64,000 nt of DNA, taken from positions 165,657-229,656 of the IMG/VR virus record IMGVR_UViG_3300048672_001051. One strand, given 5' to 3'. A program made the translations under genes and the position numbers. The notes below the pieces were generated by a model. It was not told the DNA's origin. It saw only the letters and a list, made by a program, of their open reading frames with translations, and did not search any database. Shown piece after piece: positions 51,125 to 60,251 of this stretch (position 1 is its first letter; the number at the start of each line of letters is the position of its first letter). The DNA is from a virus.

Positions 51125-54100
51125 TTAAGCTTGTAAAGCTTGGATTAAACGGTACATCATTGACTCTGTATACATGTCGTATACTTTGCCATCAATGACC
51201 GCACCTTCAGCATCTTTCAACAAGACAAAGTTACTTGTCAATGGTGATTGATCGCTGAACATCAACGCATCGAGGGATGGTGCGCTCAAGTGCAAGGCAG
51301 CTACTTGACGCATCACTGCCATGAACTTAGCGCAGAACTGGTCTACGCTCATGTTCAATGAGCTGAAGTTGAACAGCAAGCCATTTGTGAAAACATCCAC
51401 AACAGCCTCTTTAGCCGCAGCTAGCCGGGCGATATACTCATCACGGCTTTCATCTTTTTTCTGCAAGATGAAACCAGGACGTATTATCTCGCTGACAGCC
51501 AGCTTCGAGCCAAGGCTTGAATGCTTCATGCCGTTCATAGCCTCTTCCTGCACCAACACACCAATTACGTATGCAACGGTGTTAAAGAATTCCTCATGCA
51601 TAGCTGCAGGAATGTCCGCCAATCCTTTACCATCCATACGTACAGAAGTATGGTATGTGAAGAATCGTTGTAGGTTCTTGGTATAAGAACCTACGTTGGC
51701 TTTCGCATCAGCAGATTCCTTGATAGTTGCAAACAACTCAACCCAAGAGAACTGATTAACGCTTGCGCCGCCAAAGCCAAGAGCGTTCATCTCTTTGGCC
51801 AGGTAGTTTTGATGCCACTTAGCAGCGAAGTACTTATCATCAAGCACCTTAGCTTCAAAAGTGTTCAACTTCACTTTACCATGTGAAGTCAAGCGAACCA
51901 AGTCACCGTCTGCATCATTTTGCAATGATAACAAGTAGTTAGCTGGCGCGAACACCGCGCAGTTGAAGATCTCAGCCATGTCTTTGTTCAACATGTCTTC
52001 TTCTACGAAGTTGGCCTCGGCTTCAGCTGCGATGCGCTTAGCTTTCAGGTAAGCGTTGCTGTCACGGCCTTGACCAGCTTTTTCAAACTTGGCGTTGGCC
52101 CGGTTAAGCTGTTGCAGCGCGTGGTGACGCTTAGGCAGCTTACTGTGTACCATCATACCAGTTTGTAGCTCTGGCATGATTACAGGATGCTTGGTAGCCA
52201 GCATTGTGCCACCATTACGCATGGCCAGGCACCACAGCTCATTGGCTTTAGAAGCCCAAGGAGCGCAGATCAAAGCGCCATACATACCCTCAACTTTCAG
52301 GCGACCCAACTGCTTACCCAAGATCTCGCATTGGGTGTATTGGAGCATGTTGACCGAGAAGTTCTCGACAAATGCTCCGATTGTTGGTTTGGCTTTTAAG
52401 TTCAAGGTGTACTCATCAACCTCATACTGACCAACCAGACCGCGAACGGCCTTGAGGAAGGTGTTAAAGTACCCTTGACTTTGAATCATTGTTGCATAGG
52501 CAGATGTTTCAGCCATATTCCCACAAAGGATGCGTTGCCCTGTTAAGTAGGTCAGTGGTGTACCTGCCTTGTCAGTCAACTCAACCCAACGTACATTAGG
52601 ATCGTTGATACCTAATACACAGGCAACGTCCACAAAGAACGCGCGGTGAACATACCCTTCACCTAATGTGTCTAGGTCTAGCCCATATGTTGCCACCAAA
52701 CGGGCGATCTTACCAACAACAGAAGCTAGTGGTAGTGTATATACCCCAGCGGCTGTTTTGTCGCTCAGACGACCCTGCACCCAATCTAGGGCCATGTTGA
52801 CGTCGTCTTTCTTGTCAGAATTAAGCTCGAGAGACATTGCATGTTGCAGCATGTCTTGAACCATCTGTTGGCCGTGAGTGGTACGCATCATGTCGAACTC
52901 GCTCGACACGACGTTAACCACTTTTGGTTTGCGAGTGATAACACCAGACTCGCGCAACTCACGTAGCGCATCTGGCAGTGGAGCCATAGAGCCAGCGTCT
53001 GCCAACTCTGCGACTTTGTTAAACACGACAGCTATCAGCAATGGATCATCGCCAATGATGTCATGTTTCTTATACGCTGCTTCCAACAACTTAGCAGCGT
53101 TATCAATGTAGCTGTTGACCACAAAGTCACGGTCAACAAACTTATAACCATGACTAATTGTGTAATGGTTAGTCGCAACCATCTGTACATCGTTCAGCAC
53201 ACAGACTTCGACCTCAAGTCCGTTGATCTCAACAACTTCCCAAATTGAGTTCAACTCGGTTGGATCGTTGATGATGTCCATAACTTCGCAGTTAGGATGT
53301 TTGGCTTGATACAGACCAGCCAAACCACCTTTATATGAAGCTTTTGAAGCCAGAGATACGCCAGCATCAGCCAAGTCTTTATCGACAAAACCTGCCCATG
53401 AGAGGGTTGACTTAATCAAGCCTTCGGTATTATCGCCAACAGCACGACAGAAACCAACTGTCAGCATTGTATCGCTGTCAGCCAAAATATTACCTGCCAC
53501 AAGAGCGTTACGCAGCTCAGTGGCAGTCTTAAGGTTGCGCTTGGCAACAGCTTTAGCCTTACCGGCTTTAGACGCCTTTACAGCGTCGTAGGCAGCTGTT
53601 GCAGCGTCAAGTGCTACGTTAGGGTCACGCAACACCCAAACCTCACCAAAGGCGAATCCGACGCCGTCCTTATTGCACAGCTTCTCAAAGCGAGAAGCTG
53701 TGTGCTTGATGCTCAAGGCTGACAGCAGTGAACCATCAGCTTGTTCAGTCAGCATGTAGCCTAACTGTTCATGCTCACGAATGTAACCGTCAGCAGCGTG
53801 GCTGCCAGATACCAAGCCATAAACACCTGGCTTGAAATGCTCCAGATACTGGTTTACAGGGTACTTACTGTAAACCATTGGATGTGAAACGGGTGTAACA
53901 GCACCGTTCGCTGCGCGAAGTACGAGGTGCTTCGCTGGATCAGCGATCAGCGCTTCGTAAGACAGGTTGCCAGCGCGCAGGAGGATCAATTTCTCGATCC
54001 AACTCAAGCTCATGAGCTTGATATTAAAGCCACGAGCACCAGTGTCGTGAAACACATGGATACGGCTCAGCGCATCAACCACTTCAGCAGTGGTATTACT

Positions 54101-54760
54101 GCTAGTGATCTTGACACTAGCTTGAACAAAGCCTAGCACAGATTCAACTGCACTGTACTTCATTGCAGTGGCCTTCATGCCATGACCTAGGCGGATATTA
54201 ACACCACCTTTGTCAAACTGAGGCTTTTCCGCAATGTTACGGCGGAAAGCCTCAGCCATCGGCTGAATTGGGTACGAGTCCAATTGGCCCGCGCACTTCA
54301 CAGCCCACTCTATTAGAGCGAGCTTGTCATCTGTCAAGCCGTGACCGAAATAGACCAACACTTTGGCGATGGAGTTAGAGTACTCCAGGCCACGGGTGTT
54401 GACGAATATTGAATAAAGCTCAAGCATCGCCCGAGCCTTGTTCAAACCTCCGACAACTTCTAGGTCCTCCTGATCCAATTCCACTTTCGTGAAACCAGAT
54501 ACAGCAGGGGCGTTAATGACACGCAAGATGTCACCCTTCGCAACGGCCATTGATTCTACATAGTAGAACTCTTTGGCCATGTGCTGGATGGTGGCATCCA
54601 GCTTATCGCGGTCGACAAGGTGTGGGTACACCTCAGCACGGTCTTTTTTGGAGCCGGAAACATAGGCCAAAACAGCGGCCTTGTTGGACCAGTTCAGGAC
54701 TGATTGATACATAGCTGTGGTCTTCATGGTTGAAGTTCCTTTGGTGGTTGAGTTAGTCAT
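51125..54760 (-). CDS. single-chain two-barrel DNA-dependent RNA polymerase-like protein 2
   Basis: 1211 aa, close in length to protein 1. S-Y-K-G-G (K477) corresponds to the first barrel's Lys loop; D-A-D-G-D (949-953) is the metal-binding motif; A-K-A-N-V-G (K1020) follows. The Lys-to-Asp spacing is 472, compared with 489 in protein 1, so they are old paralogues with the same layout. An early/late or virion/non-virion division of labour, as in giant phages, is inference. The ATG at 54760 has AGGAG 9 nt upstream; an ATG at 54727 is an alternative. The next upstream gene ends 3 bp before it. Confidence 0.7.
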   Translation of the reverse strand: MTNSTTKGTSTMKTTAMYQSVLNWSNKAAVLAYVSGSKKDRAEVYPHLVDRDKLDATIQHMAKEFYYVESMAVAKGDILRVINAPAVSGFTKVELDQEDLEVVGGLNKARAMLELYSIFVNTRGLEYSNSIAKVLVYFGHGLTDDKLALIEWAVKCAGQLDSYPIQPMAEAFRRNIAEKPQFDKGGVNIRLGHGMKATAMKYSAVESVLGFVQASVKITSSNTTAEVVDALSRIHVFHDTGARGFNIKLMSLSWIEKLILLRAGNLSYEALIADPAKHLVLRAANGAVTPVSHPMVYSKYPVNQYLEHFKPGVYGLVSGSHAADGYIREHEQLGYMLTEQADGSLLSALSIKHTASRFEKLCNKDGVGFAFGEVWVLRDPNVALDAATAAYDAVKASKAGKAKAVAKRNLKTATELRNALVAGNILADSDTMLTVGFCRAVGDNTEGLIKSTLSWAGFVDKDLADAGVSLASKASYKGGLAGLYQAKHPNCEVMDIINDPTELNSIWEVVEINGLEVEVCVLNDVQMVATNHYTISHGYKFVDRDFVVNSYIDNAAKLLEAAYKKHDIIGDDPLLIAVVFNKVAELADAGSMAPLPDALRELRESGVITRKPKVVNVVSSEFDMMRTTHGQQMVQDMLQHAMSLELNSDKKDDVNMALDWVQGRLSDKTAAGVYTLPLASVVGKIARLVATYGLDLDTLGEGYVHRAFFVDVACVLGINDPNVRWVELTDKAGTPLTYLTGQRILCGNMAETSAYATMIQSQGYFNTFLKAVRGLVGQYEVDEYTLNLKAKPTIGAFVENFSVNMLQYTQCEILGKQLGRLKVEGMYGALICAPWASKANELWCLAMRNGGTMLATKHPVIMPELQTGMMVHSKLPKRHHALQQLNRANAKFEKAGQGRDSNAYLKAKRIAAEAEANFVEEDMLNKDMAEIFNCAVFAPANYLLSLQNDADGDLVRLTSHGKVKLNTFEAKVLDDKYFAAKWHQNYLAKEMNALGFGGASVNQFSWVELFATIKESADAKANVGSYTKNLQRFFTYHTSVRMDGKGLADIPAAMHEEFFNTVAYVIGVLVQEEAMNGMKHSSLGSKLAVSEIIRPGFILQKKDESRDEYIARLAAAKEAVVDVFTNGLLFNFSSLNMSVDQFCAKFMAVMRQVAALHLSAPSLDALMFSDQSPLTSNFVLLKDAEGAVIDGKVYDMYTESMMYRLIQALQA

Positions 54761-54763
54761 TAA

Positions 54764-55216
54764 TCAGCACTCCTGTGTGAACATGACAGTAAGATCATGG
54801 AACGTTTCATTGCCCCAAGACCAAGGTGTGTCAGTCAGTATCAACAAATCTGACCGACGGTTAATAAACTGCACTAAGCGATAGCTCGTAGACTCACGAG
54901 CATCTAGGCTAAACTTCTTAATGCCAAAATGTTTTTTCAAACACTCCTTAATACTAAGAAGCTCAGCTACGCCGAGCTTGCCGACACACGCGAGATCAAC
55001 TACCTCTCGTTTCGTTACAATGAGGTAACAGTTGTGTGTATAAAACACTGTTACCTTTTTAGCCTCTGCATAGTCCAACACGCACTCGGGGCTTACGATA
55101 TCCTGTAAGCCATGCATGTACTCAGGATACGCCTGAGCTTCGATTGATTGCACCTGAGTACAAACAGCCATGAACTGGGTCAGATCCATGTTCTTGGTGA
55201 CGATAATATTATCCAT
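54764..55216 (-). CDS. unknown protein between polymerase 2 and the 710-aa gene
   Basis: 150 aa from MDNIIVTKNM. Alpha/beta; the TTG-initiated longer frame is possible. Stop lies 3 bp from the polymerase 2 start; possibly a cofactor. Confidence 0.5.
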   Translation of the reverse strand: MDNIIVTKNMDLTQFMAVCTQVQSIEAQAYPEYMHGLQDIVSPECVLDYAEAKKVTVFYTHNCYLIVTKREVVDLACVGKLGVAELLSIKECLKKHFGIKKFSLDARESTSYRLVQFINRRSDLLILTDTPWSWGNETFHDLTVMFTQEC

Positions 55217-55217
55217 A

Positions 55218-57350
55218 TTATGCAATCACCTGAACACAGTTAGTGCCATCATAGTCCATATAGCTGTACTCACTAATGGATTTAACGGTACCTCGGGCCA
55301 CGTTGACCGTGTCGGCATACCTTGCAACTTGGCTTGTTACACCGTAAGAAGTTGCTGACAAGTACACTGGTACACCTACAGCTCGGACAAAGTCCAAAAT
55401 CATCGGCGTTACCACGCTTGCCGATATTTGTGAACGACCTTCGATAGAGTCGATCATGTACCCACCACATGCGGTTTTAAATACCCACATGTGTCCAAGG
55501 ATGGTGCTACCTTGGCGGAACACGTAGTTAGCCGACTTAGAATCAGTCCAGCTTTCTACGCATACAGCATGGCCTGCACCGCCAAGCTTCTGGCAGCAAG
55601 AGGTCAGCTCTCCGATGTACAAGTTGCGTACATCATTCTTAGCCAACTTCTCCATGACGAACTTGTCATTCTCTGCCACAATTTCTGGCAGTTCACAAAC
55701 AACATGGGAGTTGTTTGTTTTCACGGCAAAAGTCAGTGCCGCCTGAACATCAGGAGTTACCAAGTACTGCTCAGCAGTCTCTTTGGACACTCCTCGGCTC
55801 ACCAGAGTGTTGACAATTGCAGTCTTTGGCGAGTTGCCCAAAGTCCAATCAATTTCAAGCATGTGCTCAAAAATGATTGTTTGCAATTGCTCAGTAGAGG
55901 CAACTTGCTTCTTGAATTTCTCTGGCATTGCAGCCGCACTTGCGTACAAATGCTCGCTACGCCAGTCGATGTGGCGCATCAAATAAATTGCACGGTACTC
56001 TTCCAACGTATCTGCCGCAGCACCCAAATAGTGGCTCATGCGGATTTTTGCAATGACAGCCTCGCCATTGCAGTCGGTGTGCTTGCTGATACGCAAGGAC
56101 TTATCGACTTTAACAAATCCTTCTACTACAAGCATATTGAGCTCGTGCAGATCTTTCACTCCAGCACGCGTCACTAATGTGCCAGCTGGCAAATGTTTTG
56201 CCAACCCTAAGGCTGCAAAAGTGATGAAAGGGTTGAACGCCGAACACACTGGCGTCATTTTGGCCTTTCTCACATGACCTTCTGCGAGGGCTGGCAACAT
56301 CTTGGCCCCGTCCCACCGTGCCTCGTTATACTCGGTCGGGAGCATTGCGTTTTTCTCGCAAAACTGACCACTTGCATACAACCACGCAAGGTCAGTAGTT
56401 GGGTACGAGGAAACTTTCACGCCCCAGTCTGCCTGGTTGCGGTAATACGTAGCCGACTCTTCCAACATAACGACTTGGCTCTCAGTGCCACGGTAGTCTT
56501 GTAGGATATCGAGCGCTACACTTTTTGTAGCTGGGTACCCAGCAGACTCGAGTGCCCAAAAATTTGGGTACTCTTTTGTAAGCTCGCCGTTGCTTATGTT
56601 CAAGCTGTGAACATAGCCGATTAGGCTATGGCCGCAAGTCTCCAAAGACTCTAAGCTTTTCTTGCTGACCGGGTAGGCTCTGTTCACATCGGATTTGAGC
56701 TGGTCTAAAGCAATCAACTGCAGCTTAGGCCAGGCAGCCCGTTCCCCATACAAGCTATACATTAAATCGTACAGCCCAACAACAAAATTATGGGCCGCGT
56801 CAGATCCAACGTCTGGAGCCACTTTATAGTACATGTTGTCGAGTAGACATCCATAGTACTTAAAGCTGTCGACAGCAGCAGATATATCTGCTGACCAGAG
56901 GCAATGGTCAGCCAAGGAGTTAACTTCCCAGCCAGCAAACGCGTTGAAGCGTTTATCCCAGTAACTACAGCGAGCTATGTCGCAGAATTCATCGCGAATA
57001 TCCGCAGTGATCCTAACTGTCATGTCGTGTCTTGTCACGACAATGTTCCACATGTCCAATTCAAAGCCATTTACGGCTGTAATTTGAACATCGTGATTGT
57101 AGCCATCATGGTCGCACAAGGCGTGAATAGCCGCCGCATCGCCAGCGAGTTCTGCTGGGATCAACACCATACGGCTAGATGTATCATAGCCGTAGTCCGG
57201 ATCACACACTGAGAAGCATGTGATCTCAATGTCGATTTGCTCGCCGGCCAACAGCCCACCGATAGCTTGACGACGATCAGCTTTCAAAGCAGCGTAAGCT
57301 GCTTTTTGTGCTGAACGCATGGCTGACTCTTTACGGGTCATATTAGTCAT
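55218..57350 (-). CDS. 710-aa protein, unknown; C-terminal Cys-Cys domain
   Basis: From the ATG at 57350 with AAGG about 11 nt upstream. The long central part is helical. Residues about 580-660 contain ELTSCCQKLGGAGHAVC and a later strand W-V-F-K-T and D-S-I-E, resembling a C-terminal domain I have seen in large phage hypothetical proteins, possibly acetyltransferase-like. Co-directional with polymerase 2 (153-aa gene between); a transcription cofactor is possible. Confidence 0.45.
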   Translation of the reverse strand: MTNMTRKESAMRSAQKAAYAALKADRRQAIGGLLAGEQIDIEITCFSVCDPDYGYDTSSRMVLIPAELAGDAAAIHALCDHDGYNHDVQITAVNGFELDMWNIVVTRHDMTVRITADIRDEFCDIARCSYWDKRFNAFAGWEVNSLADHCLWSADISAAVDSFKYYGCLLDNMYYKVAPDVGSDAAHNFVVGLYDLMYSLYGERAAWPKLQLIALDQLKSDVNRAYPVSKKSLESLETCGHSLIGYVHSLNISNGELTKEYPNFWALESAGYPATKSVALDILQDYRGTESQVVMLEESATYYRNQADWGVKVSSYPTTDLAWLYASGQFCEKNAMLPTEYNEARWDGAKMLPALAEGHVRKAKMTPVCSAFNPFITFAALGLAKHLPAGTLVTRAGVKDLHELNMLVVEGFVKVDKSLRISKHTDCNGEAVIAKIRMSHYLGAAADTLEEYRAIYLMRHIDWRSEHLYASAAAMPEKFKKQVASTEQLQTIIFEHMLEIDWTLGNSPKTAIVNTLVSRGVSKETAEQYLVTPDVQAALTFAVKTNNSHVVCELPEIVAENDKFVMEKLAKNDVRNLYIGELTSCCQKLGGAGHAVCVESWTDSKSANYVFRQGSTILGHMWVFKTACGGYMIDSIEGRSQISASVVTPMILDFVRAVGVPVYLSATSYGVTSQVARYADTVNVARGTVKSISEYSYMDYDGTNCVQVIA

Positions 57351-57366
57351 ATTGAATGGCACCTTA

Positions 57367-57552
57367 TTAAGCTGCAAGAGCTTTGATGGCCATTTGATGA
57401 TCAATCATCGCCTCAGCAGCATCGTGCAGATGCTCAGACAATAATGACCAGTCGATTAGTTGATCTTTAGTGTTACAATCAACGGCGTAGGTAACGAAGT
57501 TCAACAAAGGAAGAAAATCCTTTGCTGAAACTTTAACTGCGCAGGCCAGCAT
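57367..57552 (-). CDS. unknown small protein
   Basis: 61 aa, helical, with AAGG 10 nt upstream; TAATG overlap with the preceding gene. Confidence 0.5.
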   Translation of the reverse strand: MLACAVKVSAKDFLPLLNFVTYAVDCNTKDQLIDWSLLSEHLHDAAEAMIDHQMAIKALAA

Positions 57553-58334
57553 TATGCTGCTACCTTCAAGGCAGCACGCAGGGAGCGGCTTGTAAGAGCC
57601 GCTGCGTTTGCACTCAAGCCATATACCGCCTCAAAGTCGCTGGCAGCCAGAGCTGCTTTCTTACTCAGAGCTGCAACGCGTGCAGCTCCTGCTTTGGTGA
57701 CAACACCACCGTCTTGGGCCGCAACCCACACGAGGTGGGCGCGGGCCTTTTCAGCACGCTTGACCATACGCAGGATTTCTCCTGCGGTTTTGACAGCTTC
57801 TGCTGTCAGTTTACGAGCAGCTGGCGTTGCAGCTTTGACAGCTGCAACTTTAGCTTTTGGTACATACACTTCCGCCGCAAGACGGTGGGTGTACACGTTT
57901 CGACGTACATCCCGGGCTTTGAAGCCAGTGCCACGTTTGGCACGTTTGGCTGCCTTGATGCCACAAGCGTGGCTGCCTGTCGCAGCGATTGCTGCGACCA
58001 CTGCCTTACGGCGAGCGGTTACAACCTCACGGGCGCTGTGCCCGTACTTAGCCGCAACAGCGGCGCTTGCGGCCTTACGGGCTACATTACGTGCAGCACG
58101 TGCAGCAGCGCTGGCTATGTTGCCAGCACGGGTTTTGCTACCGTCCGAACGACGGTTACGTTTGGTGCGTGCTGCGTTACGAGCAGCCTTGCGAGCTGCT
58201 CCTTCAAGTGCACCGTCAATGATGCTTGGGTAAACCCAAGCACCAGCAACTTCGTTAACAAGTTGGGTGTCAAAATCGACACCCATGATGACTGCGAGTA
58301 GTGCAAGCACTGACTCGATGAAGAAATTTTCCAT
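57552..58334 (-). CDS. Ala/Lys/Arg-rich protein with hydrophobic N-terminus
   Basis: 260 aa from MENFFIESVLALL, with AAGGAG 7 nt upstream. A hydrophobic N-terminal segment (4-17) leads to a very long Ala/Arg/Lys region (residues 50-230) built of A-A-R-K-A-A-type repeats, like histone H1 or AlgP-type DNA-binding tails. The GC-rich low-complexity DNA gives long ORFs in other frames. It may bind phage DNA or membrane. Its leader carries hammerhead ribozyme 1. Confidence 0.6.
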   Translation of the reverse strand: MENFFIESVLALLAVIMGVDFDTQLVNEVAGAWVYPSIIDGALEGAARKAARNAARTKRNRRSDGSKTRAGNIASAAARAARNVARKAASAAVAAKYGHSAREVVTARRKAVVAAIAATGSHACGIKAAKRAKRGTGFKARDVRRNVYTHRLAAEVYVPKAKVAAVKAATPAARKLTAEAVKTAGEILRMVKRAEKARAHLVWVAAQDGGVVTKAGAARVAALSKKAALAASDFEAVYGLSANAAALTSRSLRAALKVAA

Positions 58335-58409
58335 GATTTTGCTCCTTAACAATGAGGTTGGGATCATTAAACCCAAACTGCCTAGTACAGTGGGATAGGA
58401 TAACTAGGA

Positions 58410-58464
58410 TGCTGTTTCGTCCTTGATTGGACTCATCAGTTAGGCAAAGAAGCCTAATACAGCA
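58410..58464 (-). ncRNA. hammerhead ribozyme 1 (type III)
   Basis: The complete conserved core is present on the minus strand: CTGATGA (58439-58433), GAAA (58418-58415) and the U-A before cleavage. Stem I TTAGGC/GCCTAA with loop TTCTTT; stem II GTCC/GGAC with a 6-nt loop; stem III TGCTGT/ACAGCA. Predicted self-cleavage between 58458 and 58457, between the 55-aa and 260-aa genes. Confidence 0.85.
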
Positions 58465-58502
58465 GGTAGTTTTTTATAGAAGCATACCTAGGCTTCTCTC
58501 TC

Positions 58503-58670
58503 TTATTTAAGCGCGAGGATTTCTCCTGTGCGCTTAATGAAGAACAGATTAAACCCAACAACTTCCGAAGAAGTTGTTGGGTTGACAATGCTAGCTACGA
58601 ACACGCCTTGGCCGTGCACGGCCAAGGCGTGTGTGTAGTCAGCGACTACGCGAACTTTTGGCTTGTTCAT
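58503..58670 (-). CDS. 55-aa protein with palindromic coding sequence
   Basis: MNKPKVRVVADYTH onward to EILALK; SD AAGGAG 8 nt upstream. It contains a 32-bp perfect palindrome (58601-58632) and a 14-bp hairpin with a UUCG-type loop (58552-58565 with 58570-58583). It sits between ribozymes 2 and 1. Coding and RNA structure may both matter. Confidence 0.55.
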   Translation of the reverse strand: MNKPKVRVVADYTHALAVHGQGVFVASIVNPTTSSEVVGFNLFFIKRTGEILALK

Positions 58671-58760
58671 ATGATTTTCTCCTTGAATGAAAGGCTCATT
58701 ACACCTTATCTCTACCTAGTATCGAGATGAATTTATCTAGGATGCTGATGTTACATGTTT

Positions 58761-58830
58761 GCCTCATCAGTGCATAAGGAACAACCTATATGCAGACGCC
58801 CTTATAAGAATCTATAAGGGCGTTTCGGCC
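58761..58830 (-). ncRNA. hammerhead ribozyme 2 (type II)
   Basis: GAAA (58826-58823) lies at the 5' side; stem III is ACGCCCTTATA/TATAAGGGCGT (58796-58806 with 58813-58823); the cleavage site is after C at 58795 (GUC); stem I TGCATA/TATGCA with a bulged extension; CTGATGA (58770-58764); stem II only GCC/GGC. It starts directly after the TAA stop of the 138-aa gene. Confidence 0.78.
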
Positions 58831-59247
58831 TTATTTCTGGAGCTTATCTAGCTCCTCAGCGAGGAGGTCGCTAAGCTCAACTTTGATCAGCGCTAGCTGA
58901 TCAAGACGGGTGTGGTGACGCGCGTGATACGCGTCATTGAGGGCCTCTTGATGTTCCTTGCGGAACGAGGTCGTAACCTCCTCATGGTAGTACGAGTGGA
59001 GTTTGTACACCAAACTTATTGCATCCTCTCGGGATGCAATTGCAGTGAGAGCCCATTCACGGGCCATCAGCGAACGGCCAGTATTAAGACGGTCAAGACC
59101 GTCACGGACAGCAGCCTCGTACAGTGCTTTGCGAGCAGCGCTCGCATTGTCACGGATGGCGGTGGTACGTTTGGCGTTGCTTGGAGCAACCTCCAGAATA
59201 ATGACGAGCAATGCCAACAACAAGAGTACAACACAATATGACAACAT
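58831..59247 (-). CDS. exported or membrane-anchored helical protein
   Basis: 138 aa, SD AAGGA. Starts with a hydrophobic segment (MLSYCVVLLLLALLVIILEV), then a long charged helical region suggesting coiled coil. Flanked on both sides by hammerhead ribozymes. Confidence 0.6.
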   Translation of the reverse strand: MLSYCVVLLLLALLVIILEVAPSNAKRTTAIRDNASAARKALYEAAVRDGLDRLNTGRSLMAREWALTAIASREDAISLVYKLHSYYHEEVTTSFRKEHQEALNDAYHARHHTRLDQLALIKVELSDLLAEELDKLQK

Positions 59248-59285
59248 AATGGTATTCCTTTGGTAAGACAGTGATAGACAGGTTT

Positions 59286-59345
59286 GCCTTCATCAGTGCA
59301 TGAGTAACCAACTCATACAGACCTTACAATGTAAGGTTTCGGCAC
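59286..59345 (-). ncRNA. hammerhead ribozyme 3 (type II, variant)
   Basis: GAAA (59340-59337); stem III ACCTTAC/GTAAGGT; cleavage after C at 59320; stem I TGTATGAGT/ACTCATGCA with one G-U pair; CTGATGA (59296-59290); stem II GCC/GGC with one extra A at 59289 between core and stem. The extra base may weaken it. Confidence 0.68.
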
Positions 59346-59388
59346 AACCCTTTACTTATATACCACCAAGGGTTGGGTGGTCAGTGGA

Positions 59389-59460
59389 TCATTTGTACTC
59401 AGGGAAGAGTACTTTGATCCACTGCTCGTTCTCTAGAACGAGGATTTGAATTTGGTCCAT
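59389..59460 (-). CDS. 23-aa peptide inside an inverted repeat
   Basis: MDQIQILVLENE onward to FPEYK; AGGAG 7 nt upstream. The end of its coding sequence forms a long hairpin (59382-59400 with 59407-59424) and a second stem lies within it (59425-59442). A tiny leader peptide or a structured RNA with a chance ORF. Confidence 0.4.
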   Translation of the reverse strand: MDQIQILVLENEQWIKVLFPEYK

Positions 59461-59856
59461 GACTGGACTCCTATTCAGGTATTGAATCATGTTTGATTAG
59501 GCAATGATCCTTAGCCTTTGAAACGGGGGTAGGGGGCTCAACAGATGGTACCCCCCTATGTTTCCGAGGGTACCCACCCTATACAACACCTAGTCCACAA
59601 AAATAAAAATATTATTTTTAAGATTTTTTAAAGGAATTTTTTAAAGGAAACAAAAATATTTGGGGGTGGGGGCTAAAAACTAACTTTATCTTTGTATGCT
59701 ATCAACTTATTTCAAAAATAATATTTATATAAAATAATAACTATATAAGTATTATTTATACATTGATTTTTATTCAAAACTAGCTCATAATGTTAAAAAC
59801 AATTCTACTATTTTTATAGTAGGGAAACTATAACTATATTATGGAGGCTGTTAACG
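59461..59856. other. divergent intergenic region with G-rich and AT-rich parts
   Basis: The transition from minus- to plus-strand genes. The left half has runs of G, including a TAGGGGG stem near 59530-59560 and GGGGGTGGGGG at about 59650. The right half is AT-rich, with a tandem repeat of ATTTTTTAAAGGAA near 59610-59645. No gene. Candidate promoter region or replication origin. Confidence 0.45.
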
Positions 59857-60162
59857 ATGGTCAATGTTGGTGCTAGAAAACTTACAGATAATTCACTGAT
59901 GCGTTATGGTGTATTGCCAATAGCTGGCGGTACTATGGTTGGAGGTGCTTTTGGAGTTAATGATAAGTATTTTAAAGACAACCCTAACACTAGTGTAATG
60001 GAGAGTATGGGTATTGGAGCTTTAGCTGGAGCAGGTTTGGGATTTGCTGGTATTGGTTTTTCTAAAGGCTACAAGTCTTACAAAACTTCTCTGTTTATTG
60101 AAAACAATGGCGGCTTGTCTGCTGCTCAACAACAAATGGCTAGGAAACTTAATATAACTTAA
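59857..60162 (+). CDS. glycine-zipper membrane protein
   Basis: 101 aa, SD GGAGG. First plus-strand gene. Two Gly/Ala segments (AGGTMVGGAFG; GIGALAGAGLGFAGIGFS), the glycine-zipper pattern of membrane-inserting proteins such as DNA-ejection or pilot proteins. The same pattern occurs in two later genes. Confidence 0.6.
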   Translation: MVNVGARKLTDNSLMRYGVLPIAGGTMVGGAFGVNDKYFKDNPNTSVMESMGIGALAGAGLGFAGIGFSKGYKSYKTSLFIENNGGLSAAQQQMARKLNIT

Positions 60163-60251
60163 GTTTAAATAATGCTGGCCGGTTTAAAAAGAACTAACTG
60201 TATGTGTTGTTTACTAATAACATATATAAAATATAAATGAGAAGAACTAAT

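Noticed and set aside
57694-58301. Long plus-strand ORFs opposite the Ala/Arg-rich gene
   Set aside because: Low-complexity GCN/CGN codons give long open frames on both strands; only the minus-strand frame has an SD.
59500-59670. G-quadruplex as a firm call
   Set aside because: G runs are present, but four evenly spaced tracts on one strand are not clear.
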